Shown: piece after piece, positions 54,038-64,000 of the stretch
Layout: each line of letters begins with the position of its first letter
Position numbering within the stretch: the first letter of the stretch is position 1
DNA from: Helicobacter sp. 16-1353
GTDB lineage: Bacteria > Campylobacterota > Campylobacteria > Campylobacterales > Helicobacteraceae
Length of the DNA stretch: 64,000 nucleotides
Assembly (NCBI RefSeq): GCF_003288815.1
Contig: NZ_NHYM01000006.1
Coordinates: 1-64,000, forward strand
Direction: 5' to 3'
Translations under genes and position numbers: made by a program
Notes under the pieces: model-generated
Databases searched by the model: none
Seen by the model: the letters and a program-made list of their open reading frames with translations, nothing else
Told to the model about the DNA's origin: nothing

Positions 54038-56800
54038 ATGTTACGAAGAGACTTTTTAAAAAGTGCAGCTGTTGCTTCTGCGGCAGCTACTGCTGGAATT
54101 TCAATACCAAGTGTCTTAAGTGCACAACAACAAAATGTTGAAGGTGGTTGGAAATGGGATAAAGCTGTGTGTAGATTCTGTGGAACTGGCTGCGGAATTA
54201 TGGTAGCAACTAAAAATAAACAAATAGTTGCTGTTAAAGGAGACCCAGAAGCACCAGTGAATAGAGGTTTGAATTGCATAAAAGGATATTTTTGTGCAAA
54301 GATAATGTATGGAAACGATAGAATAACAGAGCCTTTACTGCGATTAAACGATAAAGGTGAGTTTGATAAAAAAGGTAAATTCAAGCCTGTTAGCTGGAAA
54401 AGAGCTTTTGATGAGATGGAAAAACAATTCAAAAAAACTTATAATGAATTAGGTCCAACTGGAATTGGAGTATTTGGCTCAGGACAATATACAATCCAAG
54501 AGGGCTATGCTGCTGTTAAGCTTATCAAAGGTGGCTTTAGAAGTAATAATATTGACCCAAATGCAAGACATTGTATGGCGAGTGCGGTTGTTGCGTTTAT
54601 GGAGACTTTTGGTATTGATGAGCCAGCTGGTTGCTATGATGATATAGAGTTAACTGATACGATTGTTACTTGGGGAGCGAATATGGCAGAAATGCACCCA
54701 GTTCTTTGGAGTCGTGTGAGTAACCGAAAGCTTTCAAATCCAAATGTTAAGATTATAAATCTAAGCACTTACACTAATAGAACCTCAGATTTAGCGGATA
54801 TTGAGATTGTTTTTAAACCGCATACAGATTTGGCTATTTGGAATTATATTGCAAGAGAGATAATCAATAGAAATGCGGTAAATACAAAATTCGTTAAAGA
54901 CCATTGTATATTTACAACGGGATTTGTAAATATCGGCTATGGTATGAGGAATAACCCAAATCACCCGAAATTCAAACCAAGCGAAAAAGATACTGTTGCA
55001 AAAGAAGTATCAAAGGTCGTTAGTGATAATGAGGGCACTACATTGCAATATTTAGGGATAAAAGCCGGAAGTGTTATGAAAAATGATAACGCAAATAATG
55101 GCGGAAATCACTGGGAAATAAGCTTTGAGGATTTCAAAAAAGGTTTAGCTCCATATACACTTGATTTTGTTGCAAAATTAGCAAAGGGTGATGATAGTGA
55201 GAGCCTAGAATCTTTTAAAACTAAATTAAAAACTTTGGCAGATTATTATATTGATAAAAATCGCAAGATTGTAAGCTTTTGGACGATGGGAATGAACCAA
55301 CATCAAAGGGGAACTTGGGTAAATGAGCAAAGTTATATGGTGCATTTACTACTTGGAAAACAAGCTCTACCCGGAAATGGTGCATTCTCCCTAACTGGAC
55401 AGCCATCAGCTTGTGGAACAGCTAGAGAGGTTGGGACATTTTCACATAGACTTCCAGCGGATATGGTTGTAGGAAATGCAAAACATAGAGAAATGACAGA
55501 AAAGCTATGGAAATTACCACCCGGCACACTAAATGGCAAGGTTGGAGCGCATTATATGAAAATTATGCGTGATTTGGAAGATTCTAAGATTAAGTGGATT
55601 TGGGTGCATGTAAATAACCCTTGGCATAACTCCGCAAATGCCGAGCATTGGATAAATGCGGCTAGGGATTTGGATAACTTCATCGTAGTTAGCGAATGCT
55701 ATCCGGGAGTCTCCGCAAAAGTAGCGGATTTGATTTTGCCAACAGCGATGATTTATGAAAAATGGGGCGCTTATGGGAATGCCGAGCGACGAACCCAGCA
55801 TTGGAAACAGCAGGTTCTACCGCAAGGAAGTGCGATGAGCGATACTTGGCAGATGATGGAATTTTCAAAAAGATTCACGCTTAAAGAAGTTTGGGATAAG
55901 GAATATCCGGGATTGGCATTAAAACCTGTTTTAGCAGCAGCTAGAGCAATGGGATATAATGACAATACCACACTTTTTGAGCTACTATATGCAAATAATG
56001 ACGCAAAGAAATTTACTACAAATGACGCTATGCTAAGAGGCGTTGATAATACCGAAGTTTTAGGCGATAGTAGAAATGTCGTTGGAAGCGATGGAATGGC
56101 ATTCAAAGGATATGGATTCTTCATTCAAAAATATCTATGGGAAGAATATAGACAATTTGGCTTAGGACATGCTCATGATTTAGCGGATTTTGATACATAT
56201 CATAAGATTCGAGGGCTTAGATGGCCTGTTGTTGATGGCAAAGAAACCCAATGGAGATTTAATGCTAGATATGATTCATATGCTAAGAATAATGAGGGCA
56301 AAGAGTTTGCATTCTATGGAAATAAAGGCAAATCTATCCCAAGTGGGAATCTAGCAAAGCCGGGCGATAAAAAGGTAAATATTAATAATAAAGCAAAGAT
56401 ATTCCTAAGACCTTATATGGACCCAGCAGAAATGCCAGATTCTAACTATCCATTGTGGCTATGCACAGGTAGGGTTTTGGAGCATTGGCATAGTGGAACA
56501 ATGACTATGAGAGTGCCAGAGCTTTATAGAGCCGTGCCGGAGGCATTGTGCTATATGCATAATGAAGATGCAGCTGCAAATAATCTAAAGCAAGGTGATA
56601 CTATTTGGATTGAAAGCAGAAGGTCAAAAGTAAAAGCAAAAATTGATACTAGAGGGCGAAATCGACCGCCTAAGGGATTGATTTATGTGCCTTGGTTTGA
56701 TGAAAATGTATTAATCAATAAGGTCTGCTTAGATGCAACCTGTCCTTTATCAAAAGAAACAGATTTCAAAAAATGTGCAGTAAAAATCTATAAGGCTTAA
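54038..56800 (+). CDS. napA: Periplasmic nitrate reductase catalytic subunit NapA
   Basis: Molybdopterin nitrate reductase, 920 residues from the ATG at 54038, which has GGAGG upstream and gives the Tat signal [21 protein letters not shown] at 54026 would only add four residues containing that ribosome-binding site. [4Fe-4S] site: [12 protein letters not shown] with the later CIKGYFC. The molybdenum-ligand Cys is in ARHCMASAV. First gene of napAGHBFLD. Confidence 0.96.
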   Translation: MLRRDFLKSAAVASAAATAGISIPSVLSAQQQNVEGGWKWDKAVCRFCGTGCGIMVATKNKQIVAVKGDPEAPVNRGLNCIKGYFCAKIMYGNDRITEPLLRLNDKGEFDKKGKFKPVSWKRAFDEMEKQFKKTYNELGPTGIGVFGSGQYTIQEGYAAVKLIKGGFRSNNIDPNARHCMASAVVAFMETFGIDEPAGCYDDIELTDTIVTWGANMAEMHPVLWSRVSNRKLSNPNVKIINLSTYTNRTSDLADIEIVFKPHTDLAIWNYIAREIINRNAVNTKFVKDHCIFTTGFVNIGYGMRNNPNHPKFKPSEKDTVAKEVSKVVSDNEGTTLQYLGIKAGSVMKNDNANNGGNHWEISFEDFKKGLAPYTLDFVAKLAKGDDSESLESFKTKLKTLADYYIDKNRKIVSFWTMGMNQHQRGTWVNEQSYMVHLLLGKQALPGNGAFSLTGQPSACGTAREVGTFSHRLPADMVVGNAKHREMTEKLWKLPPGTLNGKVGAHYMKIMRDLEDSKIKWIWVHVNNPWHNSANAEHWINAARDLDNFIVVSECYPGVSAKVADLILPTAMIYEKWGAYGNAERRTQHWKQQVLPQGSAMSDTWQMMEFSKRFTLKEVWDKEYPGLALKPVLAAARAMGYNDNTTLFELLYANNDAKKFTTNDAMLRGVDNTEVLGDSRNVVGSDGMAFKGYGFFIQKYLWEEYRQFGLGHAHDLADFDTYHKIRGLRWPVVDGKETQWRFNARYDSYAKNNEGKEFAFYGNKGKSIPSGNLAKPGDKKVNINNKAKIFLRPYMDPAEMPDSNYPLWLCTGRVLEHWHSGTMTMRVPELYRAVPEALCYMHNEDAAANNLKQGDTIWIESRRSKVKAKIDTRGRNRPPKGLIYVPWFDENVLINKVCLDATCPLSKETDFKKCAVKIYKA

Positions 56801-56810
56801 GTAGGGCGTA

Positions 56811-57611
56811 ATGCAGAATGTAAATAAAGATAGGCGAAATGTAATTTTGAAAGCTGTGCAAGGAGCTGGAATCTTTGCTTTTAGTGGGTTGATTTGGGGT
56901 GCATATGTAAGTAAAGCGAAAGCTTCTACATTCTCACTTCGACCGCCGGGAGCAAGGAATGAGAGTGAATTTTTAAAGCTATGTATTAAATGTGGTAGAT
57001 GTGTAACTTTCTGCCCGTTTAATACGCTTAAACTAGCACAGCCACAAGATGATGTCCCAACTGGGACGCCGTTTTTTATACCTAGGGAGATTCCTTGTTA
57101 TATGTGTGTAGATGTCCCTTGTGTGCCTGTATGTCCTACAAAAGCCCTTGATGAGGAATCTATATCGATTATAGAGAATGGAAAATCTATGATGGATATA
57201 CGAAAAGCACAAATGGGCGTTGCGATAGTAGACCAAAAATCTTGTGTCGCATATTGGGGGATTCAATGTGATGCTTGTTATAGAGCCTGTCCTTTGCTTG
57301 ATGAGGCAATCAAGCTAGAATACAAGCAAAACGATAGGACTAATAAGCACTCTTTTCTTTTGCCAGTAGTTGATAGCGATGTCTGCACGGGCTGTGGATT
57401 ATGTGAGAGAGCGTGTATCACGGAAAAACCAGCCATTATTATATTACCTAGAGATAGAGTTTTAGGTAGTGTTGGGACAAACTATATAAAAGGTTGGGAT
57501 AAGGAAGATGAAAAGCGATTAGAGGAGCTAGATACGAGAGAATCTAAGATTCCAAAAGCTTCAAAAAGCAATGACGGGGTTATGGATTATTTGAATAGTG
57601 AGGAATTTTAA
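56811..57611 (+). CDS. napG: Ferredoxin-type protein NapG
   Basis: Periplasmic quinol dehydrogenase component, 266 residues, with an N-terminal signal (DRRNVILKAVQGAG) and four [4Fe-4S] motifs: CIKCGRCVTFCP, CYMCVDVPCVPVCP, CDACYRACP and CTGCGLCERAC. With NapH it passes electrons from menaquinol to NapB/NapA. Stop and napH ATG overlap as TAATG. Confidence 0.95.
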   Translation: MQNVNKDRRNVILKAVQGAGIFAFSGLIWGAYVSKAKASTFSLRPPGARNESEFLKLCIKCGRCVTFCPFNTLKLAQPQDDVPTGTPFFIPREIPCYMCVDVPCVPVCPTKALDEESISIIENGKSMMDIRKAQMGVAIVDQKSCVAYWGIQCDACYRACPLLDEAIKLEYKQNDRTNKHSFLLPVVDSDVCTGCGLCERACITEKPAIIILPRDRVLGSVGTNYIKGWDKEDEKRLEELDTRESKIPKASKSNDGVMDYLNSEEF

Positions 57612-58420
57612 TGAAAAAATATAGATTTTTAATTCTAAGACGAATTATTCAAATAGGAATCCTAGTAGCATTTGCGGTGTGTAGCTACTTTACATATGAG
57701 TTTTTCCAAGGGAATCTAAACTCATCAAAAGTATTTTGGATTATCCCTATGAGCGACCCTTTATCTATCGCACAGATTTTTATATCTGGTGGAATCGTAG
57801 GATTCGAGGCAGTTTTGGGATTGATTATAGTTTTGCTAATCTATGGGATTATTATGGGGCGCGGATATTGTGCCTTTGTGTGTCCTATGAATATGGTAAC
57901 AGATTTGGCGAATTTCTTAAGGAGAATCCTAAAAATTGATATGATGCAAAAAAAGCTAAATATCACTAGAAGAATAAAATATGGTGTTTTGGCTCTATCT
58001 TTATTATTAAGTTTTATGTTTGCTATTCCAGCATTTGATTTGATAAGCCCAATTTCTATGCTTCATCGAGGCATTATCTTTGGAATGGGAGCTGGAATCT
58101 TTGGTGTTTTAGCGGTATTTTTATTTGATTTATTTTTTATAAAAAATGGTTTCTGTGGCTATATTTGTCCGCTTGGAGCGACTTATTCACTAATTGGGAA
58201 ATATAGCTTACTTAGAGTAAAACACGATAAAGATAAATGCACTAAATGTATGAAATGTATCGTAGTTTGCCCAGAGCCACAAGTTTTAGATTTAATTGGT
58301 AATAGAAGCGGAACAATCAACAAAATTGATTGTATGAAATGTGCTAGATGCATAGAAGTATGCGATGATGACGCACTAAAATATGGAATTTTTGATTTTA
58401 AAATAGGGAGAAAGAAATGA
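57611..58420 (+). CDS. napH: Quinol dehydrogenase membrane component NapH
   Basis: Inner-membrane ferredoxin-type protein, 269 residues with four to five helices. The CxxxCP motifs CAFVCPMN and CGYICPLG lie near the membrane, followed by two cytoplasmic [4Fe-4S] motifs (CTKCMKCIVVCPEP and CMKCARCIEVC). Overlaps napB by 4 bases. Confidence 0.95.
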   Translation: MKKYRFLILRRIIQIGILVAFAVCSYFTYEFFQGNLNSSKVFWIIPMSDPLSIAQIFISGGIVGFEAVLGLIIVLLIYGIIMGRGYCAFVCPMNMVTDLANFLRRILKIDMMQKKLNITRRIKYGVLALSLLLSFMFAIPAFDLISPISMLHRGIIFGMGAGIFGVLAVFLFDLFFIKNGFCGYICPLGATYSLIGKYSLLRVKHDKDKCTKCMKCIVVCPEPQVLDLIGNRSGTINKIDCMKCARCIEVCDDDALKYGIFDFKIGRKK

Positions 58421-58944
58421 AATATATAAAATTAGCTTTAGCAATGGTTTGTGTTGTATTATTTATTGGTTGTGCGGGTGATACACAAAGCAATATTGCT
58501 TTAGATGAAGATGATATTGGGCTTAGGAATACTCCGCTAACTAGCGAAGATGTGAGGTTGAAAGATTTTGCTTATATCTCAACTCCAGCAGGTGAGGGAA
58601 AAGTGGTGGATAGGTCATTTGAGAATGCACCACCGATGATTTCACACGATGTTACAGGTATGATGGATATTACAAAAGATTTTAACGCGTGTATTAGTTG
58701 CCATGCACCAGAAAATGCTGCTGCGATAAATATAATATCCGTTCCAGCATCTCATACCTATGACACATTTAATGATAAAAAAATAGATGGCATTGCAGAT
58801 AGTAGGTATAATTGCACATTATGCCATTCTCCACAGGCAAATATAGCACCTATAGTTGGCAATACTTTTAAACCAGATTTTAGAAACGAATCTGATAAGA
58901 GAAAATCTAATCTTTTAGATATTCTTGATGAGGGTGTAAATTGA
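58417..58944 (+). CDS. napB: Diheme cytochrome NapB
   Basis: Electron donor subunit for NapA, 175 residues, with two CxxCH motifs (CISCHA and CTLCHS) and the family sequence FENAPPMISHDVTG. The export signal ends LFIGCAGD, which resembles a lipobox, so NapB may be lipid-anchored rather than freely soluble. Transcribed within the nap operon. Confidence 0.94.
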   Translation: MKYIKLALAMVCVVLFIGCAGDTQSNIALDEDDIGLRNTPLTSEDVRLKDFAYISTPAGEGKVVDRSFENAPPMISHDVTGMMDITKDFNACISCHAPENAAAINIISVPASHTYDTFNDKKIDGIADSRYNCTLCHSPQANIAPIVGNTFKPDFRNESDKRKSNLLDILDEGVN

Positions 58945-58976
58945 GAGATTATATTGTGATTGTAGGTGGATAAATA

Positions 58977-59423
58977 TTGAGACATATATTTAAAAAATAT
59001 AGCAATGTATTACCTCCATATTGCAGTGATTCTAAGATATTAGAATCCTGCAATAAATGTTTAGATTCTCCTTGTATTGGAGTTTGTGAAGAAAATATTA
59101 TCAAAAAAGATAGTAATGGAATCTATTTAGATTTTAAAGAAAGTGGTTGTAGTTTTTGTAAAAAATGTGCCATTGCTTGTATGGAAAATTCATTTGGTTT
59201 GCTTGATTTGACTTTAGGCGATAAAATCGTTGCTACTATTCAAATCAATCAATCTAAATGTCTAGCATGGCAAAAAACACTATGTTCTTATTGTCTTGAT
59301 GTATGCGATAATAAAAGTATAAAATTTATAGGTAGCTTATATCCTGAAGTTGGAGAATCTTGCACTAAATGTGGAATGTGTAAGAGCGTTTGCCCCGTTG
59401 ATGCAATCATATTAAAATCTTAA
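58977..59423 (+). CDS. napF: Ferredoxin-type protein NapF
   Basis: Iron-sulfur protein of 148 residues with several [4Fe-4S] motifs (CNKCLDSPCIGVC, CSFCKKCAIAC, CTKCGMCKSVCP). No signal peptide, so cytoplasmic. Probably helps NapA maturation or electron supply. TTG start chosen from the AGGTGG ribosome-binding site. Confidence 0.88.
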   Translation: MRHIFKKYSNVLPPYCSDSKILESCNKCLDSPCIGVCEENIIKKDSNGIYLDFKESGCSFCKKCAIACMENSFGLLDLTLGDKIVATIQINQSKCLAWQKTLCSYCLDVCDNKSIKFIGSLYPEVGESCTKCGMCKSVCPVDAIILKS

Positions 59424-59438
59424 GATTAAGGTGTGCTA

Positions 59439-60389
59439 ATGAAGAAAATATTTTTTTATCTTTTATTGTTTAGTTTGATACTATCTGCGAATCAGCCATA
59501 TAAAAAAATCACTACAAACAATTTTATAACTTCTCTAGATTTATATAAAAATACATTATATGTGTCAACCGATAAAGGCGAGGTGGAAATCTACAATACC
59601 AATACAAATAAAAAAATAGGAAGTATAAAATTAGATAGTATAAATGATTATTTTGGTAATAAATTATTGCCAAAAGTTTTTCATACACATACATTAGATG
59701 GTAAAAATATATTAATAGTTAGCCAAGACAATAATAGTGGCTCAAAAATATCTATCTATAATAATAAAAAAATGTATGAAGTCAAACCAAATAATCAAAC
59801 ATCAATGATAAGTAAAGCATATTTTATTGATAGCGATAAAATATTATTTGGTTCTTTAAGTAATGAAATATCTCTTTATAGCTTAAGTCAAAAAAAGATG
59901 ATTTGGCATATACAACCAAGTGAAGCTGTTTTTTCGGATTTGATTTTTGATGAAAATACTGCCATTTCTACGACTGAAGGTGGCATTATATATTTGATTG
60001 ATTTAGAAAATGGCAATATCATTAAAAGTTTAGAGGGTGCAAATTTTGATAATGTTTATATGTTAGCAAGTGCTAAAAATATTATTTTAAGTGCTGGTAG
60101 AGATAAAACTTGTGGAATCTATGATAAGGTAAGTGGCAATTTTAAGCGATTAGAAACAGATTTTTTATCCTATGCTGTTGGAATCTCAAAAGATTCCACA
60201 CTTGGAGCTGTTAGCTTAAACGAAAATAATGATATTTTGATTTTTAATACAACAACTTTAAGTAGAATTGATATTTTAAAAGGCGGAAATGCTCTGCCAA
60301 ACACGATAATATTTATTGATAATGAAAATATAATTAGTGGATTTGATAGTAAGAGTATTTTATTTTGGAAAATAGGAGATAAAAAATGA
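59439..60389 (+). CDS. napL: Nap accessory protein NapL (beta-propeller)
   Basis: Secreted protein of about 316 residues with a signal peptide (ending LSAN) and WD40/PQQ-like repeats of aromatic-ended strands (for example ISLYSLSQKKMIWHI). NapL is known only from epsilonproteobacterial nap operons and influences nitrate reductase activity. I chose the ATG at 59439 over a GTG six bases earlier because of AAGGTG spacing. Overlaps napD. Confidence 0.88.
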   Translation: MKKIFFYLLLFSLILSANQPYKKITTNNFITSLDLYKNTLYVSTDKGEVEIYNTNTNKKIGSIKLDSINDYFGNKLLPKVFHTHTLDGKNILIVSQDNNSGSKISIYNNKKMYEVKPNNQTSMISKAYFIDSDKILFGSLSNEISLYSLSQKKMIWHIQPSEAVFSDLIFDENTAISTTEGGIIYLIDLENGNIIKSLEGANFDNVYMLASAKNIILSAGRDKTCGIYDKVSGNFKRLETDFLSYAVGISKDSTLGAVSLNENNDILIFNTTTLSRIDILKGGNALPNTIIFIDNENIISGFDSKSILFWKIGDKK

Positions 60390-60745
60390 ATATTTCAAGC
60401 ATAATCATTAAAACATTAGTAAAAAATAGAGAGAAATGTGCAGATAATCTCTCAAAAATTGATGGCGTAGAAGTGGCTTTAAGTCAAGATTCTACTATTA
60501 TTGTAACTATAGAAGCACCAAGCACTAATGAAGAAATAGAGATATTTAAGAAAATAGAAGCAACAGATGGGGTTATTGCCGCTTCAATGCATTATACATA
60601 TTTTGAAGATGAGCTAAAAGAGGAAATAAAAAATATGAATGATGAATTTACACATATTTTAAATGATGATAGTATCCCAATAGAGCAAGTAAAATATACC
60701 GGAAGTGTTAATTATATGATGAATAATAAAAAGAAAAGAATGTAG
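60386..60745 (+). CDS. napD: NapD chaperone
   Basis: Cytoplasmic chaperone that binds the NapA Tat signal, 119 residues. The ferredoxin-like NapD fold is visible as ISSIIIKTLVKN, then IDGVEVALSQ and IEATDGVIAASMHYTYFE. The C-terminus is longer and basic. Last gene of the nap operon. Confidence 0.92.
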   Translation: MNISSIIIKTLVKNREKCADNLSKIDGVEVALSQDSTIIVTIEAPSTNEEIEIFKKIEATDGVIAASMHYTYFEDELKEEIKNMNDEFTHILNDDSIPIEQVKYTGSVNYMMNNKKKRM

Positions 60746-60794
60746 AATCTTTATAGATATTTTATAAGCAAATATTTTATTAAAGGAAAATTCT

Positions 60795-61274
60795 ATGGAA
60801 ATTTATCTAGCTGGTGGGTGCTTTTGGGGAATCGAGGCTTATTTTGGATATATAAAAGGCATTAAAGAAACAGATGTAGGTTATGCTAATAGCAAAATAC
60901 CTAATCCAAGCTATGAGATGGTTTGTTCCGGACAAACAGGAGCTACAGAATGCGTTAGATTGGTTTATGATGCTAATATTATTACATTAGAGCAGATTCT
61001 AGGCGAATTTTTTAGTATTATTGACCCAACAACGATAAACAAACAAGGCAATGATATAGGCACACAATATCGCAGTGGAATCTATTTTGTAAATCCCAAT
61101 GATGAACAAATTATTAAAGATTTTATTATCAAAATAGCCCCAAATTACACAAAACAAATTGTTACAGAAGTTAGCAGATTAGAAAATTATTATAAAGCAG
61201 AATCTTATCACCAACAATATTTAAGAAAAAATCCAAGTGGATATTGCCATATTGATTTAAGTAAATTTATTTAA
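60795..61274 (+). CDS. msrA: Peptide methionine-S-sulfoxide reductase MsrA
   Basis: Repairs oxidised methionine, 159 residues. Active-site GGCFWG with Cys9, and GTQYRSGIYF. No MsrB domain is fused and no resolving-Cys-rich tail is evident, so recycling may use another thiol. AAAGGAAA precedes the ATG. Confidence 0.95.
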   Translation: MEIYLAGGCFWGIEAYFGYIKGIKETDVGYANSKIPNPSYEMVCSGQTGATECVRLVYDANIITLEQILGEFFSIIDPTTINKQGNDIGTQYRSGIYFVNPNDEQIIKDFIIKIAPNYTKQIVTEVSRLENYYKAESYHQQYLRKNPSGYCHIDLSKFI

Positions 61275-61325
61275 AATACTATTGATAAAATAAGATTCCA
61301 CATATAGAGCCACTCTACTCTAAAA

Positions 61326-61883
61326 TTATTTAACTATATTAGAAATCGTCTTAAACTCTTCTGCAGTAGAAGTTTTAAGTAAATCAAATAATATACTTTC
61401 CATATTTGCTACATTTACATTAAGATTACACATCAAATTTAATGCATTTTGCTTATTAGATATATCCCTTGAGATAACGCAATCTTGTGGCACGATTACA
61501 TCAAACCCAGCTTGTTTTAAATCTCTAGCAGTTTGTAATACACAAACATGGGCTTCCATTCCAGATATAATTACTTGCCTTATATGTGGATTTTTGGCTA
61601 AAAAGTCCAATAATTCACTATTTTCATAGCAACAGCTAAAAACTCTTTTTTCAAAATCTATTTTCTTAATATTTTCTCCAAATAATCCCTCTACACTCTC
61701 GCCCAAACCTTTTTTATATTGTAAGGATTGCAAAATTGGCAAACCCAATATATTACAACCATTAATTAGAATCTTATTCTTAGCTAGAAAAACAGCAAAT
61801 TCCTCTTTTTGCATACCCTGAGCCAATCTATCTTGAATGTCAATTACCAATAAAAGCGATTTTTTTCTATCCATATTAAACAT
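61326..61883 (-). CDS. Isochorismatase-family hydrolase
   Basis: Cysteine hydrolase of 185 residues. Catalytic triad candidates: Asp in LLVIDIQDRL, Lys in KKIDFEKRVFSC and Cys in ISGMEAHVCVLQTARDL. Resembles the YcaC-like subgroup rather than nicotinamidase; substrate unknown. AAGGAG ribosome-binding site. 21 bases downstream of hypD. Confidence 0.85.
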   Translation of the reverse strand: MFNMDRKKSLLLVIDIQDRLAQGMQKEEFAVFLAKNKILINGCNILGLPILQSLQYKKGLGESVEGLFGENIKKIDFEKRVFSCCYENSELLDFLAKNPHIRQVIISGMEAHVCVLQTARDLKQAGFDVIVPQDCVISRDISNKQNALNLMCNLNVNVANMESILFDLLKTSTAEEFKTISNIVK

Positions 61884-61904
61884 TTTAATCTCCTTAATTT
61901 AAGT

Positions 61905-63011
61905 TTAAATAACATCTTTGTATTTGTAGTATGCCGCACAAGCTCCCTCATTGCTCACCATACAGCTACCAATGGGATTCTGCGGTGTGCAAACCTTGCT
62001 AAATACCTTGCAATCAGTTGGCTTTGCAATCCCTCGCAATATATCACCACAAATACAAAGTTTATTATCACTAATGTGCTCTTTAGGTAAGATATTATCA
62101 AATATTACCTCAGCATCTATTCTACTATATTCATCTCTTAATCTTAAAGTGGAATCTTTAATATTTCCCAAACCTCTCCACTCAAAATCCTCTCTCGTAA
62201 CAAAATACTTATTAATCAATTCCTGTGCTCTAAGATTCCCCTCCATTGTAACAACTCTATTGTATTGTATGTCAAGTTTTGCTTGATTTGCATTTATTTG
62301 CTTTATTATTCTAAATACAGAATCCATAATATCAAATGGCTCAAATCCACCAACCACAATTGGAATATTATATGTTAAAAGCGGTAGATAGATTTTTGCT
62401 CCCGTAATGACACTTACATGAGATGGTGCTATTAGGGCATTAATATTACAAGGTTTAGAATGCAAAATAACCCTCAACGGCGGAGGAACTAAGAGGTGAT
62501 TAATATGAAAAAAAAGATTATCTACGCCCTGCTCTAATGTTTTATCTATTAATGCAGCAGTCATTGGCGTCGTAGTTTCAAACCCTATTGCAAAAAATAC
62601 AATCTTTTTATTTTTATTTTCTTTTGCTATCTTTAAGGATTCTAATGGAGAATATACAAATCTTACATCACAACCTTCACTTCGTGCTTTTTGCAGACTT
62701 CCATTGCTTCCGGGAATCCTAATCATATCGCCTAAAGTTAGCAGGATTGTATCTTTTTGCTGGGCTATTTTATATGCTTGATTGATTCTATTTTTTGGCA
62801 TTACACATACAGGGCAACCCGGTCCGTGTATAAAATCAATATTTTCTGGCAGAATCTTATTTAAACCATATTTCATAATACTATGAGTATGACCGCCACA
62901 AACCTCCATAATATTCACTTTGGAATTAAGCTTTTTTGCTTCCAATTGTATGTTTTTTAAGATTCCTAGAATCTTATCTTTATCCCTAAAAGAATCAATC
63001 AATAAATCCAT
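61905..63011 (-). CDS. hypD: [NiFe]-hydrogenase maturation protein HypD
   Basis: Iron-sulfur scaffold for Fe(CN)2CO assembly, about 368 residues. Motifs: EVCGGHTHSI, GPGCPVCVMP, GFETTTP and the C-terminal cysteine cluster (CICGDILRG..DCKVF...GSCMVSNEGACAAYY). ATG 63011 follows AAGGG and begins MDLLIDSF; the frame extends six codons further to 63029. No hypB, hypC or hydrogenase gene is adjacent. Confidence 0.95.
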   Translation of the reverse strand: MDLLIDSFRDKDKILGILKNIQLEAKKLNSKVNIMEVCGGHTHSIMKYGLNKILPENIDFIHGPGCPVCVMPKNRINQAYKIAQQKDTILLTLGDMIRIPGSNGSLQKARSEGCDVRFVYSPLESLKIAKENKNKKIVFFAIGFETTTPMTAALIDKTLEQGVDNLFFHINHLLVPPPLRVILHSKPCNINALIAPSHVSVITGAKIYLPLLTYNIPIVVGGFEPFDIMDSVFRIIKQINANQAKLDIQYNRVVTMEGNLRAQELINKYFVTREDFEWRGLGNIKDSTLRLRDEYSRIDAEVIFDNILPKEHISDNKLCICGDILRGIAKPTDCKVFSKVCTPQNPIGSCMVSNEGACAAYYKYKDVI

Positions 63012-63139
63012 ATTTACCCTTAAAATCATTAATCAAAATATTTGCTTATTATAGATGATATTTTTTTAAAAAGTTTTATAAAAATTAGCAATAAAGTTAT
63101 AAATAAGAATCAATGTTACAATAACAATATTTGCAATAT

Positions 63140-63166
63140 TTGACAAAAACAATATGATATTATAAA
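63140..63166 (+). promoter_or_regulatory. Putative metE promoter
   Basis: TTGACA (63140-63145) and TATAAA (63161-63166) spaced 15 bases apart, about 50 bases upstream of the metE ATG. Spacing is slightly short. Confidence 0.4.
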
Positions 63167-63214
63167 ATTTTGCTATTTTTAATTTCAACAATAATAGAGT
63201 AAGAAAGGATATTT

Positions 63215-64000
63215 ATGGCTATCATTACAGGATTTCCTAGAATTGGTAAAAATAGGGAGTTAAAGAAAGCATTAGAGGGTTTTTGGGCAAAAAAAATCGA
63301 TGAAACAGCCCTACATAATGTGGCAAAAGAGCTTAGAAAAGCACATTGGGAGATTCAAAAAAATCTAGAATTTGTAAGTGTAAATGACTTTAGTTATTAT
63401 GATAATATGCTTGATTTGGCTTATTCACTAGGGGCAATTCCAGAGAGATTCAAACCATATAAAGATTTGGAGTTATATTTTGGAATGGCAAGGGGAACAA
63501 ACGATGCAATTGCCTGTGAGATGACAAAATGGTTTAATACAAATTATCATTATGTTGTGCCAGAATTAAGCATTGATGATGAATATAAGATTGATGCTAG
63601 TTGGATAATAGCACAATACAACGAAGCAAAAGAATTAGGCTATAAGCCAAAAATAAATCTTATCGGGCTTTTTACATTTTTCGCTCTAAGTAAGATTGTT
63701 AAGGGTAATCCAAAAGATGTATTTAGAAAGGTTAAAAGTGCGTATTTTGAGCTTATCGAAGAATTAGAAAAATTAGATTCTAATATTGTTATAGAGTTTA
63801 GTGAGCCTATTTTTGCTTGTGGCATAGATAAAAAACTAGGTGATTTACAATGTATTTATGAGATTCCAGCTATTGAATGTATCTATAATCATTTATCAAA
63901 AAAAGTAAAAACGATAGTTACTACATTTTTCGAACATAGCACGGAATTAACAGAGATTCTATTAAAAACAGATATTTATGGGCTTGGGCTTGACTTTGTT
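63215..64000 (+). CDS. metE: Cobalamin-independent methionine synthase MetE, 5' part
   Basis: Transfers a methyl group from methyl-tetrahydropteroyl-glutamate to homocysteine. The frame runs from ATG 63215 (after AAAGGA) to the window end, 262 codons, truncated only by the window. It begins MAIITGFPRIGKNRELKKAL, the diagnostic MetE N-terminus, and contains WFNTNYHYVVPE. The zinc-binding C-terminal half is outside the window. Confidence 0.95.
   Translation, partial: MAIITGFPRIGKNRELKKALEGFWAKKIDETALHNVAKELRKAHWEIQKNLEFVSVNDFSYYDNMLDLAYSLGAIPERFKPYKDLELYFGMARGTNDAIACEMTKWFNTNYHYVVPELSIDDEYKIDASWIIAQYNEAKELGYKPKINLIGLFTFFALSKIVKGNPKDVFRKVKSAYFELIEELEKLDSNIVIEFSEPIFACGIDKKLGDLQCIYEIPAIECIYNHLSKKVKTIVTTFFEHSTELTEILLKTDIYGLGLDFV

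Noticed and set aside
63030-63214. Riboswitch upstream of metE
   Set aside because: The leader is AT-rich with no SAM- or B12-riboswitch core that I can recognise and only a short distance from the promoter to the start codon.

Overview
The window looks like a chromosomal segment of a Campylobacterota genome, most likely an enterohepatic Helicobacter. This rests on the AT-rich composition, the flgS / gyrA / small periplasmic protein / flgR cluster, the psd-nadA-nadC and ybgC-DUF493 pairs (gene orders I recall from Helicobacter pylori), a napAGHBFLD operon of the Wolinella/Campylobacter type, gamma-glutamyltransferase, HemJ and UbiD. There is no rRNA, transposase, phage gene or CRISPR array. 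One tRNA (Leu, anticodon UAG) is present.

Layout. 1-2.9 kb: the 3' end of an outer-membrane beta-barrel gene, then pstC-pstA-pstB (minus strand, no pstS or phoU here). 3.1-19.7 kb: one long minus-strand surface-glycan operon starting with a CDP-glucose pyrophosphorylase (rfbF) and containing two GT61-type glycosyltransferases, a GT11 fucosyltransferase, a GT2 glycosyltransferase, three SDR domains, two RmlC-like epimerase domains, an acetolactate-synthase-like ThDP enzyme, the PLP/Fe-S dehydratase RfbH, a sugar C-methyltransferase, a Gfo/Idh oxidoreductase and an FkbM methyltransferase. It carries ten poly-G tracts of 8-10 G (C on the given strand). Three genes are currently out of frame at their tract (FkbM, GT2, second GT61). 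Four other tracts sit at the 3' ends of genes, where they switch between a short C-terminus and a long tail that reaches the next gene's start region. 19.9-30.1 kb: a decaheme cytochrome, flgJ-like/flgS, gyrA/small protein/flgR, fldA and nhaA. 30.1-34.7 kb: a frameshifted methyltransferase and a complete His-Xaa-Ser radical-SAM peptide-maturation locus (hxsD, hxsB, hxsC, hxsA) preceded by a Cys-rich secreted protein. 34.8-51.3 kb: mainly housekeeping genes (hemC, bpt, psd, nadA, nadC, thiL, ubiD, cytochrome c, yigZ, hemJ, argH, ubiE, nhaC, ybgC, DUF493, tRNA-Leu, ribA, ggt). 51.8-53.8 kb: a Crp/Fnr regulator, a small ORF with a G9 tract and gmd. 54.0-60.7 kb: napAGHBFLD. 60.8-64 kb: msrA, an isochorismatase-family hydrolase, hypD and the 5' part of metE.

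How it fits together. The glycan operon holds the start of a CDP-3,6-dideoxyhexose route (RfbF, RfbH) plus an AHAS-like ThDP enzyme without an ilvH partner. That combination recalls YerE-type two-carbon branching of a CDP-sugar; a C-methyltransferase and several reductases/epimerases could finish one or more branched deoxysugars. CDP-glucose 4,6-dehydratase and the E3 reductase are not in the window. gmd, 33 kb away, could supply the GDP-fucose route for the GT11 enzyme. The two most unusual items are the 3'-end poly-G/tail/start-codon architecture and the HXS locus, which has two palindromes between the maturase genes and the precursor gene. A recurrent GAATC/GATTC word (both fit GANTC) is dense in the operon's low-complexity linkers and tails.
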